From Glandiceps talaboti (lineage: Eukaryota > Hemichordata > Enteropneusta > Spengelidae): a stretch of DNA of 64,000 nt. A program made the translations under genes and the position numbers. Positions 1 through 13,100 of this stretch are shown piece by piece. The notes under the pieces are model-generated. The model was not told where the DNA came from. It saw nothing but the letters and a program-made list of their open reading frames with translations, and did not search any database. The stretch is from NCBI RefSeq assembly GCF_964340395.1, contig NC_135563.1, positions 12,130,651 through 12,194,650 of the forward strand. Reading direction: 5' to 3'. Positions within the stretch are counted from its first letter, which is position 1; each line of letters starts with the position of its first letter.

Positions 1-330
1 TTTCTTGAATAATGGTTCTGTTGGTACAGTCCAGTCACTATATGTGATAATACGCATGATACGTTTTTGAATTAGAAAAAGATCATTTAAATATGTGGAG
101 TATGTACTACCCCACACTTCAAGCCCATAGATAATGTGTGGGTGAACAAGAGTATTATAAAGCATGACTAGGATTTGCTGTGGTAAGACAGCTCGAAGTC
201 GGAGAAATACATCAGTTAATTTGCTGATCTTTGTTTTAACATATACTATGGACTGTTTCCAGGAAAGAAATTTATCAATAATAACTCCAACAAAAGATGT
301 ACTATTAACCGACTGATTGAGAGTTAACAT
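1..330 (-). pseudogene. Non-LTR retrotransposon reverse transcriptase, 3' part, runs off the window edge
   Basis: On the minus strand an open frame runs from about 330 to the window edge. It reads NQSVNSTSFVGVIID, then FLSWKQSI, then LPQQILVMLYNTLVHPHIIYG and EVWGSTYSTYL, then RIMRIITYS. This is the thumb and post-RT region typical of CR1/L2/Jockey-like non-LTR elements (FLGV-ID, W--HI, LY-TL--PH--Y, W-).. The fragment is open over roughly 110 codons, so it is a young or only 5'-truncated copy. The matching sequence fades upstream of about 340. If the RNF-like exon at 1219-1420 continues to the left, this fragment lies in its intron. The clade is not certain. Confidence 0.75.
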
Positions 331-1218
331 TCCAGTAGCAACCATTTCTTTTCTAATATTTTTCATAATTTTTCATAATATTTTTCATAACTGGTTTTGC
401 CAGAATTGATTGATTGCCAAAATGCACTTTGCCACATATCCATTACAACCTGCCATTAAACATTTATCAGTTGACTGTTTGTTTAGTTGATTGTCAAAAC
501 AGTGTGATGAATAATTCCACAATTAACTTAATAGATGTACAACCTTCACCCTTTGATGTTTGTCTAACAGGTACAGATGCTTGATTGCACTGTCACATGA
601 CAAATTGTCACAGTTACATGGGTTGTGATATTTGGTCAGCAAATGGAGCAATTGACTATTCGTTTGACTTGTAAACGGTTGACTGAGTATGGTTGTATTG
701 TGCACAAGCAATTCAAACGATAAGTAGATTGATACACAGGACTGTTTTAAAACATATAGAAACAGTGATGCCTGACTCTCATCTCATTAAGACTGTCCTG
801 GGCTACTGTAATGTACAAATGTAGTGTTTGAAATGGGAACAATGTACCGGGTAGACTGTAAAATGCGACATGTCACTCTGCCCTCAATGGGCTTTTGAAT
901 GGGGTTGACATATGCTTGTGGGAGACATGGCATACCTTACAGACTGTGTAGGGCAAAGGTAGTAAGAATAACCTGATTGGGTGATTAGAATGGTATCGCA
1001 CATGCGGAGGACAGAGAGCGACAGAGCTAAACTGCTACAGTTACTGCAGTTTGTCATAGTTATGACAGTCCTACAGAGTCCTACTAGTACTTGCAGATGG
1101 ATTAATTCGGGAATCGATTCTGTCAATGTCTCTTTACTTCTTTACTCGGAGTCGTGTCATTTCTGTGATTGAAAAATTTAAAATAAGATAAACAAAATCA
1201 AAGTCAACAAATTCTTAC
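331..1218. other. Non-coding stretch, no gene recognised
   Basis: Short ORFs occur on both strands but none has recognisable protein similarity or flanking splice signals. On the minus strand this would be the start of the first intron of the RNF-like gene whose exon ends at 1219. Confidence 0.5.
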
Positions 1219-1420
1219 CAAAATATTGAATGAAAACTCCCAGGAAGAAAGCATTGGGTGCAGAAAATCCAAACGTCTCTAGTTTTTGGAGTAGGTCTAT
1301 TCGGTGGAGAACTTCAAGCATGAACACTGGCGGAACACGAAGGAGAGTACTTGCGAATTCATCTTCCCTAGACACGGGCATTATATCAACGTGTACCTCC
1401 ATATTGACACCGGGTTGCAT
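1219..1420 (-). CDS. First coding exon of an RNF145/RNF139-like ER ubiquitin ligase (partial)
   Basis: A 67-codon exon starts at ATG 1420-1418 and ends at a strong donor (TTTTG|GTAAGAAT, GT at 1218-1217), leaving phase 1. Residues LRVPPVFMLEVLHRID match the N-terminal signature of the TRC8 family (human RNF145 has ALRVP--MLLDVLYRWD from my knowledge of the family). They also resemble the first exon of the neighbouring RNF139 gene (LRVPPVFIVDALFNY), which ends in the same phase. The rest of the gene is not visible between 1 and 1218, so exon 2 should lie outside the window, or the gene is broken. I favour a real paralog transcribed divergently from RNF139. A second in-frame Met follows six codons later (1402-1400). 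Confidence 0.6.
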
Positions 1421-2046
1421 TCTATAATTCAATCATAACAATAACATTGACAATGTGGTACATGTAAATTAGTAGTCGCGTTACAAAGTGTGTTGACCCC
1501 CACAATGTACTTCTACCCCGGTCGATCTCAGCGATGGATTTTGTTTGTCTTTTCGATCACAGCTAGCTTGGTTTCAAAACAGTATAAACGAGGTCGAAAG
1601 ATAGAGGAGTGTCCGTATTACTGGACGGTTGAGATTGTGGAGATGCAGTCGCTTTGCATCACATCCCATCGCATCATCAATGACAACGCGATCATGCGAC
1701 GACACGATTACTTCTCCGCTTCAACACATACCCTCGTTCAATTAAAAATAATGTTCCTTGTGGAAAATTTATTATGTTACTAACATTAATGTATTTTAAT
1801 TTTATGGAACAAAAAGTCAAGAAAAACTGTCTTGAAAGTAAAAAACTATAATTTCGTGAAGAAGCACTTGTCACATAGGTCAAAAATAATGATTTGGAGG
1901 TTTCAGAAATTACGTTGTTGAACGAGCCCCATAACCCGGAAACGTATGTGCTCTCTCTGTCCCTCAATGTCGAACCGTTCGAGGACATTGCTTGACCATA
2001 TAGACATTTTTTTTTCTTTTTTTACATTAATTAACACACTGTGAAA
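1421..2046. promoter_or_regulatory. Shared intergenic region of two divergent RNF139/RNF145-type genes
   Basis: About 626 bp separate the minus-strand ATG (1420) from the plus-strand ATG (2047). Both flanking exons encode the same family N-terminus, so this is the likely bidirectional promoter. It is richer in CpG than the surrounding DNA (for example around 1500-1720). I see no clear TATA box for either gene, as expected for housekeeping-type promoters. This is inferred from the layout. Confidence 0.4.
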
Positions 2047-5000
2047 ATGGAGGAACGCCGAGAACACCAACAACCTCAAGTCGAAGGGAGGAATTTTCCA
2101 ACGTTGAAAATCCTAGCTATTCTGGATGTGATTTTACGAGTTCCACCCGTGTTTATTGTGGACGCTCTTTTCAACTATCAAGTGCCGCTACCATGGCAAA
2201 CCCAGTCTTTTATTTCAACTATTATCACGATAAAAGGCAAGTATTGTTTCACATGTATAAATTACAAAACTCGTTTCTTTTTGACACGTTCATTAATTTA
2301 TAAACGAATGCTTCTGTCACAAATTATTGAGTATGAGTATCTTTTTTATTTTCACTACATCATGAAAATAGACACGACCTACATGCTACATGTACGTGAT
2401 GATGTGTGCATGTAAATAATACTAGGTGGGGACACAGTGGTTTCAGTATATACATGTATACTAGAATTAATCAATAAATATGTACAGTTTTAGAGATATC
2501 TATTAATATTGATGTTGGGAGGATTTGCTAGAGATTCCTTAGGGGCTATCAACACAACACACTCAGCTAAATGCATGGATGTACCGTACAAATACTGTGA
2601 GACAGCCATGGCTAATAATGGAACAAACATAACCATATGCTGACGTGGTACTGTGTAATTGTCTACAGAACAAAATAAAATGGCCACCCGCTTATTGACA
2701 AACAACTGTCAATGCATGTACATGTATACATGTATCGTTTACACACCTCAAAATGACAAGCACTAGTTGTTGGAGAAGACAACATTGACATCATGACAAG
2801 TAGCAGAACTGGTGTGTTTGTACATTTGTACATGATTCACATCTCAAATTTCACTCCTCTTCCAAGAAACATACCATGTGTCTGCTTCCTTGTTACTATG
2901 TTATAAATAATGCCATGCTGCTAACAGGTGTGAATTTCACAATTTCAATTTTGTGTGTTTTGGCACAAAGATACAATAGTTATTATCTTAGAATATGATT
3001 GATACAGCACATAAAATCATGTGTATGAGGATTACCAAATAATCTAAACAGGTGTCATCGTGTGACAAGCCATGTACGTACATGTATGCCAGGCCCTGTC
3101 ATGGATTATGGTTCTGTTACTGAGATGCATGGATACATTTGTACATTTACACCTTATGTATCTGGTGTCCATATGTACAACTGCACACTTCACATGGTAC
3201 AAACGCATGAGGCACTTACAGTGACTTAGTGTTATTTTCTAGAAACTGCATGTACATATACATGCACATGTAAAATTCTTACATCACTAAATTTCATTGT
3301 CAAGAAGAACAAATGGTCCACGTTGCGTTCATTTGGTCATTTACGCACGTCACATAGCAGCCAATGTAATGAGTATGCATGAGTACATGATCCACTGAAG
3401 GCTCAATATAATCACTCAGTGTTTTGCTTATTCATTGGAAATACACAATTTATCAAGTGGCTCTACATATTTTCAAAGTTTTGGGATACAATATACCGAG
3501 GCAACGATTTTTGCCTACCTAGACAATGGAAATATCCATGCCAAAATTGGCACCGTGTCAAAGGTCATGCCTGTCAATAGACGTAGACATTCCATATAAA
3601 TAAATACATGTATAAATCGTGACACAAAACTATCTCACTCACATATTCAACAACAGTAGGTTATCTTGTCTCCCATTGAGCTAATGTAACATTGATCAGT
3701 ATCAGAATGATTTGAAACCATGGTATCAAATCGGTCTGACGACAGTTAGTTTGCCACTAACAGACACTTCTAAAATAGACAAGAGTACATATATTTCTCC
3801 ATAGATGGAAACAAAAACACTCACTAAATCACAAATGTTCTTGGCAGGCCCCAGTATTTACAATAACTGCATAGAAAAGAGTACATCAAACACCCTGATT
3901 AACAAGAGTGCAGTTTCTGAGGTACATGTACAATGTACAAGTACATACAATGTACACATGAACGTGATGTAGACATGAATGATGTACAAAGTGGGTCAAC
4001 ATGGACAAATCGTGAAAGCTCTATAGTTTCATTTCAAAAACATTAATTTATCTCTGTTGTTTTTTTGTCAACAGGTTTAATGGTTGCAATCATCATTTTC
4101 AGTCTTTCATTCAGGGTCCTATTGAAAGTTTATGCAGTTGTCATGACAGCAGCCATTCTATACACATCTTATTGGTGGAATGAAGCATTCTGTGGCAAGT
4201 TTCTCCATGCTCTTGAAGACAACAATACAGTCACTGATTTTATTTTAAAACCAGAGTTTTTCATTTATCTACTTGTACAATTTGGATACGCATCGGTTTT
4301 TACAGTATTAATTGGCACACATCACATACTGCTCACAGGGATGACTGTATACGCAGCGTTTCTCTTGCCGTTGATGGTACGATTTACTTTACCGTCAAGT
4401 CTGGATGATATTCATATGGCCAAGTATGTTAGCTACATACTTTCATGGTACCTGTCTATTGGATTACCTTTATTGGCTCTCTTAAACACCGTTTTTATCA
4501 AAATCTACAAAATATATTATTCAACAAAATATGCGCTTATACTTGTTCAACATATAATACGGAATTACGGGATACATATATTCATTGAAGACCAATGGCG
4601 ACGTCTTCATGTGCCAACTGTGCTTAGGGTGTTTTGGTTGACAAGATTCACTATTCAAGCAGTCTTCCTCACTGTCATGGTCTTACCATTTGAAGAAGGT
4701 TTATGGCTCACTGTCGACGCTGCAATGTTTTGGGATATACTTACAAATCTGATGATAAGTGGATGTGACTCAACATTGACAGTTTTAGGAATGAGTGCAG
4801 TTATTTCATCCATCGCACATCAATTTGGCAGATTAATACAATGGGTCTTAGGTGCTGATAATGATGAAGAAAAACACATGGGAACTGTGTCAGCCATTTT
4901 GTTTTTCATACTTGCCCTACAGACTGGATTATCAGGTTTATTGCCAGACCAGAGACTCACACGACTCTATCGTAACTTCTGTCTGTTATTGACTGCAATT

Positions 5001-5831
5001 ATGCATTTCATTCATAACATGGTTGATCCAGTGTTATTAGCACTGAGTGCATCCCACAATACATCTGTTTCGAAACACCTGCGAGTGTTGTCTGTGTGCT
5101 TATCTTTATTACTCACGTCACCCTGGTTGATGTTCCATGTGTGGAACAATTACAAAATCAGCACGTGGCTTCTAGCAATCAGCGCATTTTGTATCGAAGT
5201 CATCGTCAAGGTCGTAGTATCGCTGACAGTGTATACCCTGTTTATGATTGATTCCTACAGGAACGTATTTTGGGAACGATTAGATGATTACGTTTATTAC
5301 GTTAAAGCTTTCGGCAATTCCGTAGAGTTTATTTTTGGTATCTTCCTGTTCGGTAACGGTGCCTGGATTATGGTATTTGAATCAGGTGGAACGATACGCG
5401 CCATCATGATGTGCATTCATGCATATTTCAACATCTGGCAACAAGCCAAACAGGGTTGGAAAGTGTTGACAAACAGAAGGACTGCAGTGCAAAAGATTAA
5501 TTCATTGCCAACTGCAACAGCAGAAGAATTAGCACAACACAATGACGTATGCGCAATTTGCTACCAGGATTTAGTGTCTGCATGCATTACTCCTTGTAAC
5601 CATTACTTCCATAGTTTGTGTCTTCGCAAATGGCTGTACATACAAGACAAATGCCCTCTTTGTCACGCAGACATTTATGAGAAAGAGGAGAAAAGTGACG
5701 AAACCCCAGGAGAGGGCGAAGATGAAGTTATTGATAATGCTAACGACGAACAAGTCCCAAATAATGAAAATTTGCGATACAGACTTCCAAGATTAGATGA
5801 AGATGATGATGATAATGAAGGTGGAAGATGA
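2047..5831 (+). CDS. RNF139: RNF139/TRC8 ortholog, ER membrane RING-H2 E3 ubiquitin ligase
   Basis: There are two coding exons, 2047-2236 and 4075-5831, giving 648 aa (human RNF139 is about 664). The intron has a GC donor (AAAAG|GCAAGT) and a normal AG acceptor. This is the only pairing I find that keeps frame, and GT at 2241 gives the wrong phase. Exon 1 carries the LRVPPVFIVDALFNY signature. The long middle part is a multi-pass membrane region close to human RNF139, including ISGCDSTLTVLGMSAVISS, FFILALQTGLSGL and VSLTVYTLFMID. The RING-H2 is at about residues 556-596, C-x2-C-x11-C-x-H-x2-H-x2-C-x10-C-x2-C, followed by an acidic tail. In vertebrates TRC8 works in ER-associated degradation and sterol-linked turnover. 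The same role here is inferred from strong similarity. A polyadenylation signal AATAAA lies near 6825. Confidence 0.93.
2237..4074 (+). other. GC-AG intron of RNF139
   Basis: The 1.84-kb intron holds no recognisable gene. It has scattered TACATGTA-type palindromes (for example around 2720, 3075 and 3250). Short ORFs at 2490-2705 and elsewhere show no protein similarity I can name. Confidence 0.6.
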
Positions 5832-6850
5832 CAGAATGGATGTTACATCAAATTATCAGTCAGGGAAATATAAGCCTGTATCGCTCTCCGTTTGAGTCTA
5901 AAAATTTATATTCATTTTTACAAAGGCTTTAGAACCCTACCAACAGAGTTTGAGAAATCTGATTAAATTTACATATTTTTTTTCCATTTGTTATAATATT
6001 GTAAGTTTGATGGGGAAACCCGAGTAAACGTGGTAAAATGACTGTGAAATTTAAGTGCATGACAGAACCTCATGATGCATGCATGCAAGTGTGGCATACT
6101 CGGGGTATTTTCACGAGCACTTGCAGTGTTCTCTGCAGTCGTACTTTGACAAGTGTACTTAGTGAAAGTGTAGCAGAAAATACTGTAAACACTAGAGTGC
6201 AATTTTGCAAGTAGCTCCAAATACCCACACTACTATATCTGAAACAGCAAATTTCTGTAAAATTCACACAGTGTGATCACACTATTTCATGTATAAGGAT
6301 TGTGCCCTCATTTGCAATTGTATGCAGGTACTGGTAATGGTATGCAGTATATCTTTGGTATTGTATTGCAGTGTAAATACTACTGTAAGGATGCACATAC
6401 ACCAGGTACAAGCAATCACTGTTACATCTATTATAACATAATTTTTTTAGCCGTAAACAAATTAGAGTTGATAGGTTATAAAATGTGTTATCAGTTGTTC
6501 TATACATTCATTCATGGGACTGTACTTCATTGTATAGATCTTTGATAATCAAACAAATTTAAGGCAGGCAGATACAGTTTTTAATTAAATCCTTACAAGT
6601 GTAGATAGAAGATAGTGGCAAACTTCAATTGTAAATAACGAACAGAATCTTAAAATGTTACTAGTATGCCATTTGTAAAATGTATCTTGTACAAAAAAAT
6701 GAGAGTAAGAATCCGTTTTGTTTGTTCAGTGTTGATAGTCTAGTATTGGAGACGATTCCTTGGTTTTCTATGGTGCAATATGTTTTTTGTAACTTGTTTG
6801 ATATCAGTGAAGAAATTTGATAGCAATAAACGATTGTGATTATTTTCCAT
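5832..6850 (+). other. 3' UTR of RNF139
   Basis: From the TGA at 5829-5831 to an AATAAA at about 6825-6830. It includes one copy (about 6060-6280) of an interspersed repeat found again at 9930-10165. Confidence 0.5.
6060..6280. repeat. Interspersed repeat, copy 1
   Basis: It shares ordered blocks with 9930-10165: a TGTTCTCTG block, then AGCAGAAAA-ACTG, then CTGAAACAGCAAATTTC, AAAATT/C and TGATCACA. Spacing is similar in both. The family is not recognised. It probably lies in the RNF139 3' UTR. Confidence 0.55.
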
Positions 6851-7599
6851 GAACATAGAAATGTTTTTATCCACTTGTTTCAAGGCTGTGTATGTTTGTT
6901 TGTCATATATGCCATGTTATGGTGCCCTCACACATCGATGTACATGTACCCCTCTCATAGAAGGCTGATGAGGGCCGAACATCATACATGTACATCATGT
7001 TGATATATCGTTTCTCAATATTGTGGAAGAAGAGAACTTGTGTATGGATAACGTCAGGACTGGTTCACCGTGACTAATTCCCATGGTCACTAACCACAGC
7101 CTCTTTTATGGCATCATTATTTCGGTGTTGAGGAAGAAATAACAGCTCTGGGTTGTGAGAATGCTGATTGAGTATGGATAGATGGTTAAAAAGATGCAGT
7201 AGGTGCATTCTTCCCAGTGTTGCTTGTACATTTTGTACTTGTATCATTGTGGCAAAAGTATCAACATTGACCACTCTCATCCCATGGCTAGCTGAGTATT
7301 AAATGCTGTGCTAATACATTGTAGTGATCGACCATCATAATAATGACTTCATTTCTAGTACAGTTTGGCCCACACATTGAATGATGCTATTTCTCAAGAA
7401 ACAAGTCATTAATTTTCTCAACATGTACTGTGCACAAAATTACACTTTCTATGAGTAATCTTCCAATTCAAACAAAGAAAGGGCATGGTTATCCAGTAGC
7501 ACAATATTTTTATCCTGCCAACCATAGAATTGTACATGTAGATATGTGGAATTGATTAGCATTGATACCTTTCCTGTTATATGTACTGATAAAGAGTGG
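6851..7599. other. Intergenic, nothing recognised
   Basis: AT-rich sequence without convincing coding potential, RNA gene or repeat structure. Confidence 0.4.
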
Positions 7600-7646
7600 A
7601 AAGCTACATGAAATGTCAAATAATATTTGACATTTCATGTAGCTTT
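7600..7646. repeat. Perfect 23-bp inverted repeat with a 1-nt centre
   Basis: Arms 7600-7622 and 7624-7646 are perfect reverse complements around A7623. The palindrome directly abuts the left end of the MITE at 7648. It may be a tiny foldback element or a hairpin scar. Confidence 0.8.
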
Positions 7647-7647
7647 T

Positions 7648-7812
7648 CAGGGGTGAACAAATCCACTGGTCCTGGGTCCGGGACTAGCGATTTTTTGGGG
7701 TGGACCTGCACAAATTTTACCTTGTACCATAAATTCTTTCAGCAGGACCACTGGATTTTTTAAGGCACTGGTCCGGGGACCACCAGTTCACAAAATGATT
7801 TGTTCACCCCTG
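7648..7812. mobile_element. hAT-type MITE with 16-bp terminal inverted repeats
   Basis: The element is 165 bp, bounded by CAGGGGTGAACAAATC at 7648 and its exact reverse complement ending at 7812. CAGGGGTG ends are typical of hAT superfamily elements. The interior is partly self-complementary (ACTGGTCC and GGACCA blocks) and has no ORF, so it is non-autonomous. The flanks (TAGCTTTT left, CAAATATT right) do not form an obvious 8-bp target duplication. Confidence 0.7.
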
Positions 7813-7837
7813 CAAATATTAACCATTCAACTAAGGG

Positions 7838-8175
7838 TTGCCGGTGGCCGAGTGGTTAAACCACTTGCCTCTTACCAGTGATGCATCACTAGAAATTGTG
7901 TGCATCAGTGGCATGTCAAATTGACTTAGAGGGCACACTAAAAGTTACTACAGGTAAATTTAATGAAACCCATTCAGGGTTTTATTAAATTTACCATGCT
8001 ATAAGAAGAGTGTCCTTCAGTTTGACTATGTACCGAACAACACAGGTTTTCCTCAGGTACTCCAGTTTCCTCCTGCATTAACACTGAACCCATGAGGGAT
8101 GCCCCTCACTGGACTTCTTGGGAGATAAGTGTTTATATACTTAAAGAACTATCCAGTATCAATAAAGATTATTAG
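7838..8175 (+). mobile_element. SINE with tRNA-like head and conserved central domain
   Basis: The 5' part (GGTGGCCGAGTGGTTAA, about 7842-7858) fits the Pol III box A consensus TRGCNNAGYNGG of a Leu/Ser-type tRNA head. Box B is decayed. Downstream, about 8040-8140, a block with GTACTCCAGTTTCCTCCTGC and GGGATGCCCCTCACTGGA resembles a SINE core common in invertebrate genomes. It ends near AATAAAGATTATTAG at about 8161-8175. Not a functional tRNA. Confidence 0.6.
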
Positions 8176-9929
8176 TAACCCCATGGTTTGAACCTGAGAG
8201 ATGAAGTTGCCATTTAAAATCCTAATCCTCCCACAGCTATTACCTTTTACAAGAGCTTAACCTGAAGAATAGGATAATTCCCTTATTACCTGTGCCATTC
8301 TTTTCATTAGTAGTAGATTTAGTTTTATACTAGTATGTTTAGTCATATTTACCCTTTTCATCTCTTTCATTCAATCTCAGGCGTATATTCAATTTATGTT
8401 GTTCTATTTGTAATTCACACGCTTTTGCTTAGTGGGAGTTCTTTTATTGTATAGATTTTTTTATGATTCCATTGAAGAAGCCTGTTGAATAAGGTGAGAA
8501 ACTAGTAGAAGAGTCAAACCATCTTTGTACTACTACAGATACAAGTTCTATAACAATTTAGTATATGGCCTACATCCCTTGGTATTGCTGAGTGATTTAC
8601 CATGATCTTTATGCTGTTGGTTTTCACCATGAAAATTAACAACAACTGTAAATAGCTTGATGAGCTTATAATTAATTAAACCTTTACAAAATAACAGTAC
8701 AACAATACAAATGACCTCAGACGAAGAATAAATACAACTACATTGTACTTGTCCTTTCAGTAAACCAGTCGAAGGCTTCACTGAACTCTGCATTTTTATA
8801 ACTGACAAGCAATTACCTGAATTCCTCTGGGATTTTGCATATGGTTACTGTCAACAGAGGCAAGCATTTATAAAATTCCCCAAAGAATTATCAGGCACCT
8901 TATTTCAATACCTTTCATAGTGATACTCCTAATGAGGAAACCTTTGTGTGACATTTACCTTTTTAATAATTTAATAATATATGATTGCTTATGAAGTGAC
9001 AGTTCTTTTAGATTGCTTTTGAATAAGTGCAAATTACATCAATATTGAATTGTATAGTAATGGAATAACCATCTACAATAGGTCCAATTTGAAATTAGAG
9101 TAAATATTAATTTGGTTTTTCCATAGGTCACCATGACATTACAACTTGCCACAGAGGGTGCACTATAGACCTAAATCGACATTTCAACATCTAACAAGCT
9201 GAAAACTATGCATTGCTGCTGTTATTGTTACTATTCAGAGTACTTACTTCGCAGATGTTGTGGTTAGTTTCTCAAAGTTGAATGTGAATATATATTGTAT
9301 GTGAGCAATATTGTGATACACCACTAGGAGAAAGCTGACCCACTGTGATAGGCCTTCAGTTCATTGACACAATTACCTTAACACAATACCTGTTAATTAG
9401 CAGGAATCAAAATGATAGATGGGAAGTAAAACAGCTGTTTGAATACATGATATACAACTGAAATGCTGACTAATTAAGTTCTTGGTCAATACAATAACAT
9501 TTTACCTTATGTTGGACCAAAAGGTCAACTTATTCTGTGTGTATCACTATAGTGTGTATGCACCTGTAATAATATGAATAATTATGTAGTGAATGAGGCA
9601 GAATTAAGTTGTGGTTTCAACCAGGAAATCAAATGATTGTTATTTCTATAATACCTTAGGAGTCAAATTCTATTTCAGATGTTAAGAATACATGTAGCAC
9701 ATTAGGTGCAGTGACACCATTGTATTGTGATTGACACTCCAATACATAGTACAACCTCTGTTCACCAATTCAAACTAAAATGAAAGGCTGCTGCCAAAAC
9801 ATGCACACTGACTTGGCAATCCCGATATCTTAGCTGAGAAGTAAAGTGTACATGTATTGGCAATCTTTGATTGTTGTAAACTTTATCTGGAGGACTTACG
9901 GAGTGTATATGACAGAATAACATGAAACG
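8176..9929. other. Intergenic, nothing coding recognised
   Basis: AT-rich. A stretch near 9605-9680 shares blocks (AAATCAAATG-TTGTTATTT, then TTCTATT-CAG) with the MITE in the DTX3L-like gene at 22245-22320, so it is probably a relic of the same element. The sequence near 8470-8515 resembles 3' ends of non-LTR elements, but weakly. Confidence 0.35.
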
Positions 9930-10165
9930 AGCACAAGATTTAGTGTGGTGTACTCATGGTATTTGCATGAATGCTTATGATGTTCTCTGTGGCCATACTT
10001 TCATGTGAGTTGTGACTGAAAGAGCAGCAGAAAACACTGCAAGCACAAGCAAATACCCCTTGGCACCCACAGTAGCACTCATGTGCCATGTGCTTCTGTT
10101 ATCATTGCATGTTTTTCTGAAACAGCAAATTTCCATAAAATCATACATGTATTGTTTGATCACAT
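9930..10165. repeat. Interspersed repeat, copy 2
   Basis: Matches 6060-6280 in order and spacing (TGTTCTCTGTGGCC, AGCAGCAGAAAACACTGC, CTGAAACAGCAAATTTCC, TGATCACAT). It is diverged and has no long ORF. Confidence 0.55.
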
Positions 10166-13100
10166 CATATACAAGGAATGATTACATATTCAATATACTC
10201 TAGCTGCACTAGTATGGGTACGCATGTAATACCTGTATGTAATACTACCCTGGCAATTGCAGTCTCGGGTTACAAAGATTGATACAAACTAATATTATTG
10301 TTGTTCGATATCATAGATAACACAAATGGGTGATAGCAATGCCTCTGTTATGCAAATCTAATCACCCTGTAAGCAAGATACATGTAGCATAAACATTGAA
10401 AGTCTCAAATGGCACCCTACTGTTGAGTATAATTAAGTCTATTCAAAAGTTTATATCAACATGTCGCAACAATAGTTCAAGTTTAGTTTGTATCTATCTC
10501 GTAAACCGAGACCTTGATTGCCAGGATAGTAATATGAGTTACCATATACATTGTACATTTCAAGTATTACCGGTACCACCTACATTATCTTAATATTTCC
10601 CATTTGCACACAAACTCACTAGAAACAGATAAAACTCACACACATTTGAATCAATTTCAGCATCTATCTTTATTATCTGGACAGATTATGATTGATATAC
10701 ATGTATAAAAATAGAATTAAATTTGAAGCAAGCACAATCAATAGAAAACATCAATATCAAAACATTTGTACAAAATTATACCACGAAAATCCAAACGTAT
10801 ACAATTCTAATCTATGTGATTATTGTTCCCATGTATATTTTTAACAATAAAAAAACAAAAAGAAATCAGAGAATTAAATGCCAATTTTTACCTTAAAATA
10901 AAACAAATCTGCTATGTTTGAAGACATAGACCCCAACACAAATATGCTGTTAATTGGTGTTTAAAATATGGTGCTTACAATTCACTGGCAAGTTTACAAC
11001 ATCACAATTGATACAATCGTGCTGTCTACTTTATACAAGTGATGTGAATCAAGCCAGACACACTACAGAAGAAAATAGACATTGGTTTTATACAGTACAA
11101 GATGTTGATATATGAGACAATGTAATACATGACTGGACGGCCTTTCTCTTATGACATGGATGTTGACAAGCACTTAATAAATGGTGCATTCATGTGGTCG
11201 CCATTTTGCCATAATAGTTAGGGTTGCAATATTGAGTAACTTGCATAATGTATCCTATTATAGTGTTTGACATTTGTGCCAGATTTGGTTGAAACTGAGT
11301 CATGGGTGTTAGCGATATAGCTGCAGATGGACGGACACACACACACACACACACGTGAGCACAGATGCATGCACGAACAGACGTGAGTCATTCTAATAAC
11401 AGTTCTGATGAGTAGCATACTAATTGAAATGCCATTCAATACATTGTTTTCAACATATGCCATACTTGCACACTAAACACTAAACTGTCATGTATATCTT
11501 AAAAAACCGAAAATGTATATTAACTAAATCAGAACTGATATGAGATGTCATTTAGTATCTGTATGAGTTACAGAGTTGAAAAGTATGTACATAAAATCAA
11601 ACAATAAACATATCACATGATACACGCTATTGACACTGAAAATCAGTAACGTGTACAACAACTTTAATCTTTCAAAGTATAATTCAATAATATGCGATGC
11701 ATATTTTACTTATATAATATAACTGAATGTTAGCAGGGATGATTAATATATATAATGTGTAATATATGTGTATGTATCAACATTGAAATGTAAACTGTGG
11801 AAACACTAAACAAACTCAAATTTTGCAAAAGCGAAACTGCAGCTTTTGTCCCCACAAACTCCAGTGCTTTGCTGTGAACAATATATTTCTGAACTAGATT
11901 CAGACTGCCTTCTCTACAGGTAGTCTCTGTAGAATTCTGAATGGTCAACTACTCTGAACACTGCATAATCACATAACATATCAGTTCAAGTGAGACCAAA
12001 GATAACAAGCAATCGCCATCTTAGATCTGCCATATTAAATTGTGTATATGACCCTTTTATGTATACATTCACACAATATTCTCTGTGGTTGATCATGAGA
12101 TCGTCTCAGCCAATGACAGTGCAGATGGCAATTACTAGTTACCATTATGTATGTGATGCAAGTACCGTGTACACAGGAACCAGCAAATATGGTCAACTTT
12201 GCCATTGTTTCTTGCAAGGAGAGAACACTGGCTGGCCAGGTTGACCCTCCAGCCTGTTCCAGAGGCTATTAATGATACCAATGTCTTTCATATGGTACAT
12301 TATTGCTGTATTAAACAGCAAATCATGTTATAATATAAAGTACATATCAACATTTTCAGCTTTCACCATCAATGCACTTAATACCAATGGTGATCATATA
12401 CATACACATGTAGATCTCTAAACACTTATAAAAAGACTAACTGTTGAAAAACGTTATTTTGAACAAACTAAAAAATTAACATCTGTATTGTGAAATTGAC
12501 AGAAAGGAAAGTGATTATCTTTGTGAATAATGTTGTTCTTTTCTCATTTGTCTCAGATTTCACACAATGTGAAATTTATTGAAAAATGAAGTATGAAACG
12601 TATCTACAATGTAATATACGTCGTAAAAGTGTACAATCGAGAATGAACTGTGTAAATGCATTATTAAATAAGAATACTGGATTGCAGAAAATGTGATGAT
12701 CAAACATACAAATCTTACATCACCCAATACAAGTGTATACCATATTTTTTTCTAGGTTATGTTACCCCTGCACATTAAAACTCTCATGCAATATTTGTCA
12801 TTCTGAGGCTCCATGTATAGAATCACACTTCAAAATTAACGAACATGGGGTAAAGTTTGTGGTTATCATTAGTACATGCAATTTAAGCTGAACTTGAAAT
12901 TCATTTGAGTTTTATTAGATTTCCATCCCATGTTACCGAAGTTCCAAAACACTGAACTATGTGTACAACATCAAACGAAACTATCTGATTATGGATTTTA
13001 GCATCCTATAGTGTTTTTCTTTAGTTTCTGCCAACTTTCTCGACAAATGAGAGAATTTTTATTTGACCATTGGACTATTTATATACATTTGCTTGATGGG

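Noticed and set aside
7842-7915. Possible tRNA-Leu/Ser gene
   Set aside because: Box A is good but the anticodon arm and box B do not fold. It is the head of a SINE.
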